Below the pieces are notes generated by a model. It ran no database searches and was not told where the DNA came from. It worked only from the letters and a program-made list of their open reading frames with translations. This document shows positions 44,093 through 55,088 of a stretch of DNA of 64,000 nucleotides, one piece after another (position 1 is the first letter of the stretch; each line of letters opens with the position of its first letter). Source of the DNA: Plasmodiophora brassicae (Eukaryota; Endomyxa: Phytomyxea; Phytomyxea; Plasmodiophorida); contig CP145409.1 in the NCBI GenBank assembly GCA_036867785.1, positions 992,001 to 1,056,000 on the forward strand, written 5' to 3'. A program made the translations under genes and the position numbers.

Positions 44093-45965
44093 ATGCGACA
44101 CGGCGTCGTGCTGGTCGTCGTCGCATTTGCCATCTCCATTGGGTCGTTGCAGGTCGCTTCGCAACCGCTCCTCGTTGTTATCGGGGATGTCGGGGCGCAT
44201 CACGCTCGAATCCTGTACGATGCCCTGGACCGGTAGGTGGTGCTGTACCGTGCGTCCGGTGTCACGCTGACCCGGCGGTAGGTCGGTCGTTGGCGAGTAT
44301 GCTGTGGCGGTTGCTCGTGCCGAGGGCCAGGTTGTGGTCAAAGACACGTTGGTGATCGAGAACGCCGCACGAGTGTGGATTCTTACGGGCCTTGACGAGG
44401 GTGAGACGCGAATCCATGCTGGCTTGGCATCATGTGCGCTCAACGGTGCTGTCCAGGCACAACGTACGAGATTGAGCTGGTGATGTCCGGGCGTAAGCCA
44501 ACAACAGGGCGGTTTGCCACTTTACCGCCCCTAGGCACGCCTTTCACGATACTTGCCGTGTCTTGCAACAACATCGACGCTGACAAAGACTCGTCGTTTA
44601 TCGAGCAGCTTATGGGAAGAGGCGACGTCGCCAATCGCCTTGGCACGATACATATGGGTACTCGGTGGTCATGCTGTCCCCGGTTAAACGAGGCTGATCT
44701 GGCTGTACATAGGTGATCAAATCTATGCCGATCATATTTTCAAGTCGTGGAAGGCTGGTGGGCGAGTTGGCGGCTATGCAGAACTGCTAGAAAAGTTCAG
44801 GGAGACGTACCGTAGAACGTGGTTAGTGGAATCGTGCTCCCCGTTCTGCTGTACCGAACATATGGCGCAGGTCGTATCCTTCCATGCGACGTCTGCTTAG
44901 CCAGGCGGCGAACTGGATGGTGATGGACGATCACGACATTATGTATGCTGCATCTTCAGCATGTGGCATGGGTGCTCAATGGCAATGGTATGTAGAAACA
45001 ATGTCGACGCCGATCATTTCCGCCAGGGGCGGAACCTCTTGCTTCGCGCTGGACGTCAAGCTCTTCTAGAGTATCAAATTCAACTGCGAACCGATGTGAT
45101 GGACATGACTTCGGATGGGTTTCTGTCTCCCTTGGATGCCCATTATGAGCGGCAAATCGGCCCGATTGGCTTCGTGTTTATCGACACGCGCCTACATCGC
45201 ACCTTCCATTACGAACCAGATCACCCGTTTCTGGGCGAACGACAGCTTCGCCAAGTCTCAGCAAATATCGAAAGATTCGCGTCTGATCCGTCAGTCCAGC
45301 GGGTCGTCATTGTGACCAGCGTCCCGCTGATGTTTGCGCCTTCTGCACGACTCGCGTATCTTGCAGACCTAGTGGAAGGCGATAAGCTTGCGTCGCATCG
45401 ACTGCATCGCCGAGAGTCTGGGGCTCTGCTGGACCTGGCTGGCCGCTTCTCAAACCAGACTACCCTTCTTGCTGGAGACGTCCATATGTACCTGAAGTCG
45501 CAGATCTGTCCGACCGGCCAGCCACAATCGAGCTCCTGTTTCGAGCAGGTTGTCACCAGCGGGCTGACTGTTGCCAGTACGAAATTCGTTATGGGAAAAT
45601 ACGGCCTCACATGACTCGTCTGCGATCGCATAGGTACTGCGTCTAATCAAGTCAAGGTCTTGTTCTTCCATTTCTTATGCGTATTTCTGGGCGCTCGCGA
45701 CCTGGGCGGTTGGTCTTACGCTCCGGTTGAGGTCAACGTTGGCCACAACGCTGTCCTTATTTCTTCAAACGGCGATGCTCCATTCTCGGTCTCACCGATA
45801 TTCCATATGGCGCCGAGCCGGTGGGCTGCGAACGCGCAAGCCGTTTTCAACTGGGGATTCGCTGTCAGCGTTTGGGCTATCCCTGCATTCATTGTCACTG
45901 GCACAGTCCTAACCGGTACAACGTATTCCATGTGCTGCCAGCGGAGCAGGCGTGTGCCGAATTAG
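44093..45965 (+). CDS. PhoD-like metallophosphatase, secreted or membrane-anchored
   Basis: About five exons. The signal peptide MRHGVVLVVVAFAISIGSLQ leads into PLLVVIGDVGAHHARI, then a beta-sandwich part (WILTGLDEGETRIHAG; TTYEIELVMSGRK). The metallophosphatase core follows: FTILAVSCNNIDADKDSSFI, IGDQIYADHIFKSW, NWMVMDDHDIMY (the DDHD motif of PhoD) and IGPIGFVFIDTRLHRTFHYE. Then come VVIVTSVPLMFAPSARLAYL and TTLLAGDVHMYLKSQICP (GDVH). A C-terminal part ends in a membrane helix (VWAIPAFIVTGTVLTG). PhoD enzymes are Ca/Fe-dependent phosphodiesterases. The ATG at 44024 is an alternative start. The last codons fall inside a 160-bp tandem duplication. Confidence 0.82.
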
Positions 45966-46206
45966 ACATTGTATATACAGGCTGCTCACTTAGGAGTGAA
46001 TGTGTGTCTTCTGGTGGCGAGCCAAGCTATCTGATCGCGAGTAGTCATTCATTGTCACTGGCACAGTCCTAACCGGTACAACGTATTCCATGTGCTGCCA
46101 GCGAAGCAGGCGTGTGCCGAATTAGACATTGTATATACAGGCTGCTCACTTAGGAGTGAATGTGTGTCTTCTGGTGGCGAGCCAAGCTATCTGATCGCGA
46201 GTAGTC
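45887..46206. repeat. 160-bp tandem duplication, two copies
   Basis: 45887-46046 and 46047-46206 are the same 160-bp unit (starting near CATTCATTGTCACTGGCACA), with one obvious difference (AGCGGAGC against AGCGAAGC). The first copy encodes the last residues and stop of the PhoD-like gene; the second contains the 3' end of the zinc-finger gene on the opposite strand. The near identity indicates a recent event. Confidence 0.95.
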
Positions 46207-46921
46207 CTTGTGGCACGTTGGGCACTGAAACGGCCGAATTCCGCTGTGGGATCTGTTGGCCAACGTGTCATGCGGGACATCCCAGGTGCGAATCCGCCCC
46301 CTGTTGTACCTTTGGTGTCGGTCGAGGTGGGCACGACGAATGAAGTCCTTCCCGCACGCATCACAATGAAACGGGCGCCGACGCTCTTCCACAGCATGAA
46401 TCCTGGCGACGGCGACGTCTCAGTAAACCCACAAGCCCGATACGTGGTGCCAATGTATGCACCGACCGAACGTGACGCAGCAGGTGCGTCTTTCTCGTGA
46501 AATTCGCGGGACAATGCGAGCAGCGGATGACGGGCGTGGAGGTCGAGAACAGCGGCTGTGGACGGACAACGCCACCAGGAAATATGGCATGCGCTTCGCT
46601 CGCAGCCGGTCCACAGCCTTCTGTCTGCACCAGCCACGGCAGATGAACCTCGGGGAGTGGAGCAATCATTGGGACGCCCTCCCCGCCGCTGATCATTTCA
46701 CGTGCTTGGCCGGGATAACCCTCGATGGTGCGCTCGGCGGCCGATGCTAACATCGGGGGAGACGGGGCAGGAAACGGTGGCAGCTGACCACCTGTCTCCA
46801 CTTTCGCCCTGTCATGTGCCAGCTCCGACGGCAGGCTTCGCATAAAGGCGCCGAGCAGAGGCCAGGAGCATTCAGCAGACCCCCACGTCGCCAGCTCGGC
46901 ATCCAGAGCAGGTGCGTCCAT
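46150..46921 (-). CDS. C2H2 zinc-finger protein, three fingers
   Basis: The first part (MDAPALDAELATWGSAECSW onward) is Pro/Ala-rich with no domain. Finger 1 is CSHCPANFTRKTHLLRHVRSVH. A second exon gives finger 2, CDACGKDFIRRAHLDRHQR, whose final His is restored by a splice to SHSGIRPFQC. Finger 3 is CPTCHKDYSRSDSLARHQKTH. The linker SGIRPFQC resembles the TGEKP linker of DNA-binding C2H2 arrays. It is likely a nuclear transcription regulator; targets are unknown. Its last bases lie in the second copy of the 160-bp duplication. The ATG at 46921 is the first true ATG in frame. Confidence 0.78.
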
Positions 46922-47184
46922 GCGAATAGGACGAACGAATGTCTCGATTATCACCGTTAATAACTGGGTACGCAGAGAAGATCAGTATTGACGTGCGGAT
47001 CATTAACGCTACCCATCATTGCCTATCGAAATCGTTTGTTCATTAAACGGGTCCCATTGCCGGCACACGTCAGTCAGCAGAAGGAAGGTACAAAGCGTCT
47101 ATCAGTGGTCGTACCGAGTAATCGTGGACGTCTCTAAGCAGAACCGGTTTGCAACCAGAAATGGGAGTTGGCACAATACGCGTC

Positions 47185-48514
47185 TTACAAATTGGGGACA
47201 CCGAGCGTGCCGATTCTCATCAGCGACTTCGGGTCCAGTTCAACTTCCTTGACCGTCAGTAAGCCCAGGCGCAGCAGGAGGTTGCGAATATCGTTCACGT
47301 CACCGCGCCCTTGCGCCTGCAAGTTCCACGGCGACATGGCGTTCGACTGCAAAGGGATGCGCCCTTCGAAGATGTCGGGGATGTCGCAGCCTCGAAGCGC
47401 ATCGTAAACCCACATGTGCGACCCGACTGCCGAGGACCAGTGTGGGCCAAAGTCTTGCCGCACAAGCAATTGGTTCACAGCGAATGGGTTCAGAAGCCGG
47501 CGGGCTTCTGGAACATCGCCCCAGGCATAGCCTCCGTACCTGTTCCGTATATACCAGTTACGAGCACGAACCGTGACGTCATAGTCGAACGTACCAGTCG
47601 ATAATATGTTGGTCAAGTTCATCGGCTATCTTGAGGCGATGTTGTAGAGCGTACCGCGCTTTCTGAAAGTTCTCATGAACTTCCTGGATCGTGTACCCTG
47701 CCAGGCTGCCGGCGAAGTCGTCGAACGTCAGGTCCTGAACGTTCCCCGACATGGGCACCGACCCTACGCCCGTGTAGAACTGGAACCGGATCAGCGACTC
47801 CTGCGCGTCGATCGCTTCCAGGAAGTCGGATAGGACACGCTGGTTCGACGCCAGGGCGACCTTGCGTTCAGCATCAGAGAGTGGCCTCAAGGCCGACCCC
47901 ACCGGCGCGTCGACCTCGTCAATGAGGACGACGACCTTACCGCTGGGCGAAAGACGTGCGGCACCCTCGATCAGGTCGCGCGTGGCGCCCTTCACCGATG
48001 CAGCGTTAACAGTGTCCCCAAGGCCCATATGGCGACCCAGGCGGCCCATGACGTCGATCAGGTTGGCGCGGAACCCCGTTCGCCTGGCAATACCCGCCAT
48101 GTCGAAATGCAGGACGTTGTGTGTCTCTGCGTGCCAGTCCCAGGCCGTCTCAGCAATGTTCAGAGGACGGTGATCAGGGCTCGCGGTCCCATCGAACAGG
48201 TGCTTGTGCCCGCGGAACAACGACGCCAGCGTGGTGACGGTCAACGTCTTCCCGAATTTGGGCGGGCGGCACAACATCACCTTCTGGTGGCTCGAGATGA
48301 TACGTTCCAGCTGCGCCGTCTTATCGACGAGCGCGAAGTTCTCTTCCCGCATCACGCTGAACGTCGACACCGATGAGGTGATGCGGCGCTCGACCGGCTC
48401 GCGCGCTGTCGACACGGGCGGCGGCCGATGGATCTGCTCGGTCGTCGACGGCACATACCGGCGGGCCAGGCGACGCGCCAGGCGGCAACGACAGCGACTG
48501 CCGGCGGCCCACAT
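47185..48514 (-). CDS. P-loop ATPase of the AAA-ATPase-like (PF09820) family
   Basis: Two exons (48514-47595, 47539-47185) give 424 residues. REENFALVDKTAQLERII, then LCRPPKFGKTLTVTTLASLF (a Walker A variant, RPPKFGKT) and KVVVLIDEVDAPV (Walker B) match PF09820 proteins, which usually read REENYYYVDKT and RPRRFGKT. The family follow-on block is formed across the splice (DWYGGYAWGDVPEARRLLNP). In bacteria and some chytrids this ATPase is followed by a PD-(D/E)XK nuclease domain (PF08011); here the C-terminus is short and I see no such nuclease core. The N-terminus is Arg-rich (RCRCRLARRLARRY). The patchy distribution of the family suggests horizontal transfer. Confidence 0.8.
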
Positions 48515-48844
48515 GATGCTCAGATGAATTCCCCCAGCCGGCTCGGACTTCAGGCCCAGAATTCAGTCGGCCCACCCACATGAATCCCGACCTGCCGTGC
48601 TCCGATCCGGGCCTGCCTTCAACAGCGGCGCCCGCTACGCACACGGGACCGATCTCTGCAACTGAACGCGGACCTCCTCCAGGCAACGCCACGTCGCAGG
48701 TCAGGCAGGTCAGTGGGGGTAACCGGGCCGGGAGTGTGACCAACACGCTCTGTTGTTGTGGGTGCAAACCTCAAAGAGCGGCAGGGTTGGCGGCGGGCGG
48801 CGACGCGTTTTCAATTTCACGCGGAGTTGTGTTCGAGGTTGTGC

Positions 48845-50766
48845 ATGATCGGTCGCAGCATGGCGAAGGCGGGAACCGCAGCGGAGGTCGCCCTGTCGCA
48901 GCAGCTGGTGGATTTCATCGAGGCATCGCCGTCGCCCTTCCATACAGGTGGGGGGCGTGATGATGACGTCGAGGAGCGGGGGTCGGTGTTGAACGATGCT
49001 GCCAGTGGATACCGTGTCGAAGATGTTGACGGCGTCGGGGTTCACCCGCATCTCCGAGCGGGACGATGCTGCTTGGGATCAGCTGGCGCCAAATGGGAAG
49101 TACTTCTTCACCCGAAATCAGAGCACGGTTTTCGCTGTCTGCGTCGGTGGCAAGTACAAACCTGGCAATGGTCGTAGTCGGTGTGTTGCTCGGGTGCAAT
49201 TGTTCCTGATCCAGACACTGTGTACGCAGGTCTCACTATCGCGGCGGCGCACACTGACTCTCCCGTCCTGCGCGTTAAACCTATCTCCAATATCGTCACT
49301 GGCGGCGTTGTTCAAGTCGGTGTCGAAACGTACGGTGGCGGCCTGTGGAACACGTGGTTTGATCGCGATTTGTCGCTGGCAGGCCGCGTAGTCGTTGCCG
49401 AAAACGGTAAATCAGCCTTACTGCCGCATCACGAATGGGCACTGTAATGACGAGTGTTCGCGCAGGCCAGTTCCGGTCGAAGCTCCTCAAGATTGATCGA
49501 CCTATCCTTTCCATTCCGAACCTGGCGATCCACTTGAACCGTGACATCAGCAGTGACGGATTCAAACCCAACTTCGTCAGACGGATTGGAACATGCCGTT
49601 TTCCTTCATCTGATGTTCTGTTTGCAGGAAACGCACCTTCTTCCCATTCTAGCGACAGAGGTTACCTCGTACACTTTGCATTTGGCTGCTAATGTTGCTG
49701 ATCGAACGGAACAGGTGAAAGCGGCGTTGTCAGCGGAGTCACCTGTCGGTGGCGAAAAGAAGGACCCCAGCAGTCATCATCCCGTGCTGCTCGATATTCT
49801 AGCCGAATCGTTGAAATGCAATGCTAGCGACATACGAGACTTTGAACTATCCCTGTTCGACACGAACCGTCCTTGCATTGGTGGCGCGCTCAAAGAGTTC
49901 ATCTCCTCTGTCTTGTACGCGCCGCTCCTCTAGGACTGACGTGGATGTCCGACAGGTTCATCTATGCACCGCGCCTTGACAATCTGGGCATGTCGTTCTG
50001 CTGTATTCGTGGGCTTATCGATGCTACCGGATCTTTGGCAAACGATCCAAACATGCGGGTAGTGGCCTTGTTCGACCATGAGGAAATTGGATCCGCCTCT
50101 GCCCAGGTATTGGGGTGCGCGTGTACCGTGCGATGCTGGTCGCTGACGTTGCGAGCTCTCCAGGGTGCAGCGTCGAATATGATGCCAACGATAATAGATC
50201 GCCTGACGAAAGGGGTCAAGACGCAATCTACAATCAGGAAGTCATTCCTCGTGTCGGCGGATATGGCCCACGCATGCCACCCGAATTACAGTGAAAAGCA
50301 TGAAGCCCGGCATAGACCAAAGATCCACAATGGAGTCGTCATCAAGTTCAATGCAAAGCAGCGGTTAGAATCGCGCTTCGCACGCTGCCCAGGTATCTCA
50401 CCTCGCCGCACAGGTATGCAACTAACTCCGAAACGGCTTTCATTCTGAAGGAAATCGCCCGCCGGCGCTCCATTCCGGTTCAAGAATTCGTTGTCAGGAA
50501 TGATTCGGGATGTGGTTCAACTGTGGGGCCGATTCTCGCGTCGAACACCGGTCGGATGCTATCTTAATATTATCACGTACCGACCAGTGCCGTTAATAAT
50601 GGGATTCGTAGGGGTGCGCACGATCGACATCGGCATTCCGCAACTGGCAATGCATTCAATCAGGGAGATGTGCGGAGTCGGCGATGTAACTCATGGTGTG
50701 AACCTGATGGATGCGTTCTTCACTGAATTTCCCAATGTCGACGCCGCTATTGTCCCTGCTGACTAG
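48845..50766 (+). CDS. DNPEP: Aspartyl aminopeptidase, M18 family
   Basis: Roughly nine exons follow DNPEP in order: [46 protein letters not shown] (metal His/Asp); [63 protein letters not shown] (metal Asp); [16 protein letters not shown] (catalytic Glu); [20 protein letters not shown]; and [15 protein letters not shown] (last metal His). It removes N-terminal Asp/Glu from peptides in the cytosol as a zinc-dependent dodecamer. The first ATG is 48845, with another at 48860. The stretch 48515-48844 upstream holds no other gene I can support. Confidence 0.94.
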
Positions 50767-50853
50767 CGAGCGTGTAATGCCAAGTCCGGTTCTTACTACA
50801 ATGACGCTATAACGCGTTGTGAATTGGTTGTCGAATCGGAACATCATTAGCAA

Positions 50854-51842
50854 TTATCGCGAAGGTCGGCTTCTTTCATTCACGGCCGTAACTTCATCGT
50901 TTTCGTTGAAATGGCGTCCCCATGCTTCGGGGTCCAGGATAATGCTAGACGAATTGGGCTCGGCTTGATCCACGGGCTGCATTGTGACATGAGAATGGCA
51001 TCAATCTACCGTATGGAGACCATACCGCTGGTCGGACGAGAGCGTTCATTTCGTTCAAGGCGTCGGCCTGACCACTGAGCAGGGAGTGCACGCGAGCCAT
51101 CTACAAGGCGGAACCACTGTGAACATACGCTCGCATGAAACCGTTTAACATGGAAACATGCCAGGAGGGCGTTGTCCTGCTGGAGCCTTGCTAAAGGCTC
51201 CACTTGTTCCTGCAGGAGTCTGTTGGCATCTTCCAGCGACGCCGCTCGTTTTCTTTCATGTTCTGCGATGCCCTCTAGGTTGGCCAACCGCTTCGTCAGC
51301 TCCTGCAACCTGCAAGCAGTCAGCCGCGTGTCATTCGTGGAAACAGACTGCCAGTGTACTCTTCAGACAAACCAATGATGCGTCGTTCATCTTCCTGATG
51401 CTGCTGTTGCATGATGGCCATTGCCCGTGCGTTCTCGTCTCTGACGCTATACGACATTGACAGCTCCTCTTGTAGCGACACCAAGGTCTTCTGCAGGGCG
51501 GATATTCTGCGACCACCCACGCGTTGATCGTGGCGATTGGTTCCAGTCGATAGAAGCACACCTGTCCGCATTAACAGGGTCGTCGCCAGTTGCCACCACG
51601 ATATCCGACGTCAGCGATGGACGATGTCGCAGCTGTGCCAGGCCCAGGCGCAGCTGCTCGGCGTCGGCGGTCGCTCGCCGCGAGCGTTCCAGAAGCGTCC
51701 CATCTGCATCCACCAATTACAACAGCGTCGGCAGGATTCGATTTGCCCCACAGTCGCGCACGATATCATCGTATCGCGACTCGGCGCGGTCCCGCTGCTC
51801 CAGCGCGTTCAGCACGAAGGCGCACCACTCATCGTCGGTCAT
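50854..51842 (-). CDS. ATG16-like coiled-coil protein
   Basis: About five exons. It starts MTDDEWCAFVLNALEQRDRA ESRYDDIV, resembling the ATG5-binding helix of ATG16 (W..+...L..RD..E). A long coiled coil follows: ERSRRATADAEQLRLGLAQL; SALQKTLVSLQEELSMSYSV; LTKRLANLEGIAEHERKRAA; and LEDANRLLQEQVEPLA. Near the end DNALL joins MARVHSLLSGQADALNEMN, which fits the conserved ATG16 stretch EN..L..RWM..K...AD.MN..N. The C-terminus is short with no WD repeats, as in fungal ATG16. ATG16 with ATG12-ATG5 directs lipidation of ATG8. Another short coiled-coil protein is possible. Confidence 0.5.
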
Positions 51843-51997
51843 TATCGCACCTCCAACCGGCTGCTCAATAAACTGCGCCTCCCTCGACTGCTACACTGGC
51901 ATGCGCGTCCAGTGCACTTCCACAGGGTTGCACCCCTGCAAGTTGCAGCCTGCAACCTGCCGCCAGACCGATAAGTGCTGTGTGCGCGTGTATCGTG

Positions 51998-52807
51998 ATG
52001 CGAGCCGCGTCCGTTGCGATCGTGGTCCGCCATGCGCGACGCGTCGCTCGGACGCGCACCGAGGGCGCATATCCAGCTGTAGATGACGCCTGCGCGGCAA
52101 TCGTGGGGTCACCACAAGCCGAAATGCTTCTGATACAGCGCGCTGTTCGTTCCAGTGACCCTTGGAGCGGGCAGCTGGCGTTCCCAGGAGGGAAGGCAAA
52201 CGGCAAAGAGACGTTGCTAGAGACGGCATTGCGGGAGACGAAGGAGGAAACCGCGGTCGATCTAGGCGATTCGCACACGTTTCAAATGGCCGGATCACTG
52301 GGTTCAGTGGATCGGGACCGGCTTACCATTCACGCATTCGGTAAGGGGGGTGAATTATATACCCAGTGTCTGTGTCTGTTCGGGACTGATTTCCAAGAAG
52401 TGTTCCTTCAGCACGAGCGCACGGGGAGTCCAGCGTTGCATCTTGCTGGAGACGAGGTGGCGCACGCCTGCTGGGTCCCATTCCGGCACTTCCTGGAGGC
52501 GTCGGTTGACCATCGAAGGTACAGCATGGCGCCCTACCTGAAACGCCATAGAATGGGCGTCCTGGTCGACGCCGTCGATTTCCTCACGAACGGGAACGCC
52601 CATTCCACTCTGTCATTCCCAAGCGTCCCCGTCGAATGCGACAGCATCACGAACCATCTCTGGGGCCTATCGCTTCAGTTCGTGTCGGCCATCATCCGCC
52701 GCGGTGGCCACCCCGCTCGCGCTGCCCAGCTCACACCCAGCGCCGCTGTCCGCTGCATCCTTGCCTTACGAACAACCTACACCAGGCTAATAACGGTCTC
52801 CAGATAA
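51998..52807 (+). CDS. Nudix hydrolase, coenzyme A pyrophosphatase-like
   Basis: A single frame of 269 residues. AEMLLIQRAVRSSDPWSGQL is followed by AFPGGKANGKETLLETALRE and TKEETAVDL, a full Nudix box (G-x5-E-x7-RE-x2-EE-x-x-U). The upstream WSGQLAFPGG is typical of the CoA pyrophosphatase branch (NUDT7/NUDT8/NUDL). Further on, EVAHACWVPFRHFLE matches the EV...WVPL element. A stretch at about 52340-52370 beginning GTAAGG and ending in CCCAG could be a small retained intron, but the frame is open through it. The gene diverges from the ATG16-like gene with 155 bases between. Confidence 0.78.
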   Translation: MRAASVAIVVRHARRVARTRTEGAYPAVDDACAAIVGSPQAEMLLIQRAVRSSDPWSGQLAFPGGKANGKETLLETALRETKEETAVDLGDSHTFQMAGSLGSVDRDRLTIHAFGKGGELYTQCLCLFGTDFQEVFLQHERTGSPALHLAGDEVAHACWVPFRHFLEASVDHRRYSMAPYLKRHRMGVLVDAVDFLTNGNAHSTLSFPSVPVECDSITNHLWGLSLQFVSAIIRRGGHPARAAQLTPSAAVRCILALRTTYTRLITVSR

Positions 52808-52854
52808 ACAAGGATACTGCCTGCTGCTAGGAGCGCGTGCAGACTCCGAAGCAC

Positions 52855-53060
52855 TGTTCACTGCTCAGAGTGTGTGCAGACACGAATGTCCGACGCGACT
52901 GCTCGCTGCTTACAGTGTGCGCAGACACGACTGTCCGAAGCGACTGCTCGGTGCTTAGAGTGTGTACAGACACGACTGTCCGAAGCAGCTGCTCGCGGCT
53001 TAGAGTGTGTGCAGAGTGCAGACACGACTGTCCGAAGCGGCTGCCCCCCGCTTCGGGTGC
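52855..53060. repeat. 45-bp minisatellite, about five units
   Basis: Units carrying CAGACACGACTGTCCGAAGC occur with starts at 52877, 52922, 52967 and, after a 7-base insertion, 53019, plus a degenerate first unit. The period is exactly 45 bases (15 codons), so the array is open in more than one frame on both strands. It ends a few bases before the ATG of the double glycosyltransferase, so it lies in that gene's 5' leader or promoter. Confidence 0.92.
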
Positions 53061-53064
53061 GCAG

Positions 53065-54854
53065 ATGACAAGAATGTCCGAGGTGATCGTCTCGCTGGTG
53101 ACGTCGGACGATTTCATTGTCGGTGCGCAAGGTACGTCATGCGCTAGGCGGATGAATATGTCGACTGAATCGTGGCAGTACTGGCTCACAGTCTTCGTCG
53201 AGTGAACGTCTCCGTGCCGTTGTGGTTGCTGGTTGTGCCGGAGGTCAGCGAGCGCGCGCGCGATGCATTGGCGTCGTCCGGGTTCGACCGCGTCGTCGTT
53301 GTCGATCCGATACCGAATCCGAACCCGTCACATGTTGCCAGCTGGGTGACGTGCGGGTTCACGAAGCTCCGAATCTGGCAGCTCGACATGCTCGGTGTCG
53401 GACGCGTCCTGTACATTGATGCCGATTGTGTCGTGCTGAAGAATCCCGAGCACCTGTTCGATCGTCTCGATCGCGTTGATTTGGCGGCGGCACCAGACCT
53501 GTTCCCACCTGACAACTTCAATGCCGGCGTCCTTCTGATACGACCGTGTTCGGCAACTTTCGATCGTCTGCTGCGGAACGCTCCCGCTGTGAAATCGTAC
53601 GACGGTGGCGACACTGGGTACCTGAACGCCATGTACCCGGAATGGTACACAATGGATTCCGCTGCCCGACTACCGTTCGGTTGCAACGCGCAACGAACCA
53701 TGCGCGTCTTCACACGCAAGTGCCCGAACTATTGGAGCGACACGGTCGACCTATGCATCCTGCATTACTCGTCGTCGCCGAAACCATGGCAGATCGACGT
53801 TGCCTACGACCCGGACGAACCGGTGTCGGTCAACGATCACCCGGACGTCATTTTCGCCAAACTTCGACGGTCCTGTTCGACAGTGCCCAAGCGAAACCTC
53901 GACGTTGTTCGACTGGAGACACCGTTTCGTGATGAGGCCGGGCATGCCGCCTGGTTGCCTGCAACGTTTGACGAGGGCATGGCGCTGCATCTGATCTCAT
54001 TTGGACTGTATTCCTCAGATGACGAAGCTTGGCTGAGTAAGTTTCGAACGGCGTACGCCCGCATCAGAGACGAGCGGCCTGCCGGCTCGATACCGCAACG
54101 GATTCACCAGATATGGCTGGGCGACTTAAAGGGCGCCCCTGCTGACATGCGACGTCGGGCATCGAGGATAAGGGACCTGCATCCTGACTGGGACTACCGC
54201 TTGTGGACCGATGATGATGTTATCGACATGGAGATGCGTCGCCGGGATCTGTTCGACGCCGCTGACACCGCTGTCGGTCGTGCCGATGTCCTGCGCTGGG
54301 AGATCATGTTCCAGTACGGTGGCGTCTACCTCGACGTTGATTTCGACGTCTTATCGCCACTCGATGATCTTGTGACGCGATACTCTGCCTTCGTCGGGTT
54401 CGGGAGCACAGGCCACGTCGAAATCATGAACTCGGTCATCGGGTGCACGCCCCGCCTTTCGTTCGCCTCTGACGTGCTCGATGCCATGACGTCCACGAAC
54501 CGAGATCGAAGCGCAACCGCGCTGATGGATGCAACGGGCCCCGGCATGCTCACCAGGTTCTGCGGGAACGAACTCGACCTGGGCAGGATGGTTCGCGAAT
54601 CCATCGTCGTCCTCCCCTCCGCCGTTCTCTTCCCGCTTCCCAATACCATGCGCGCCCTGTGCGACGCCGACAAACGCCGCTTCCGAACGCAATACTCATT
54701 CGCCATGCATCACTGGTCGGCGTCCTGGCAGCGTTCCCCTCCTGAACCGTCGCCGCCTACGCGCTTCGACGACGTCATCCGCAACATTGTCGACAAACGG
54801 GCGCCGCCCAGCAACCTCCGCGACATCCATGCCGCCATCTCTAAATTCATCTAG
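53065..54854 (+). CDS. Bifunctional glycosyltransferase: GT8 (glycogenin-like) fused to GT32
   Basis: Two exons (53065-53131, 53179-54854) give 580 residues; the first, 67 bases, adds the GT8 opening SEVIVSLVTSDDFIVGAQ|VLAHSL. GT8 domain, residues about 5-270: FTKLRIWQLDMLGVGRVLYI, DADCVVL (DxD), DNFNAGVLLIRP, GDTGYLNAMYPEW and LHYSSSPKPW. GT32 domain, about 310-540: IPQRIHQIWLGDLKGAP, HPDWDYRLWTDDD, RADVLRWEIMFQYGGVYLDV followed by DFDVL (second DxD), then a C-terminal HHW. Both active sites look intact. There is no signal peptide or membrane helix, so it is likely cytosolic. GT8 glycogenin-like and GT32 (Och1/PF04488-type) domains in one chain are rare. Confidence 0.9.
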
Positions 54855-55088
54855 TCGCTATGACTCCAAATGAAGTAGGTGGCTGTGACATTGCAGCTCG
54901 AGTTGCAGTTCTGCCGGCGGCGGCACAGACGACTGTCCTCGCTCGGCGGCGCGCGACTATTTTTGTTCCACCGTGCTCGCGGGAGCTGTTCGATCGAACG
55001 TCGAGAAAAAAGGGAGCCCCCCTGCGGCGATGACTGTCGATTTCATTCTGGAACTGCTGCCGCTCAGTGCGGTGGTGGCTGTCGAGGG

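Noticed and set aside
52855-53060. CRISPR-like array
   Set aside because: The 45-bp units are head-to-tail copies without unique spacers, in a eukaryotic genome. It is a minisatellite.
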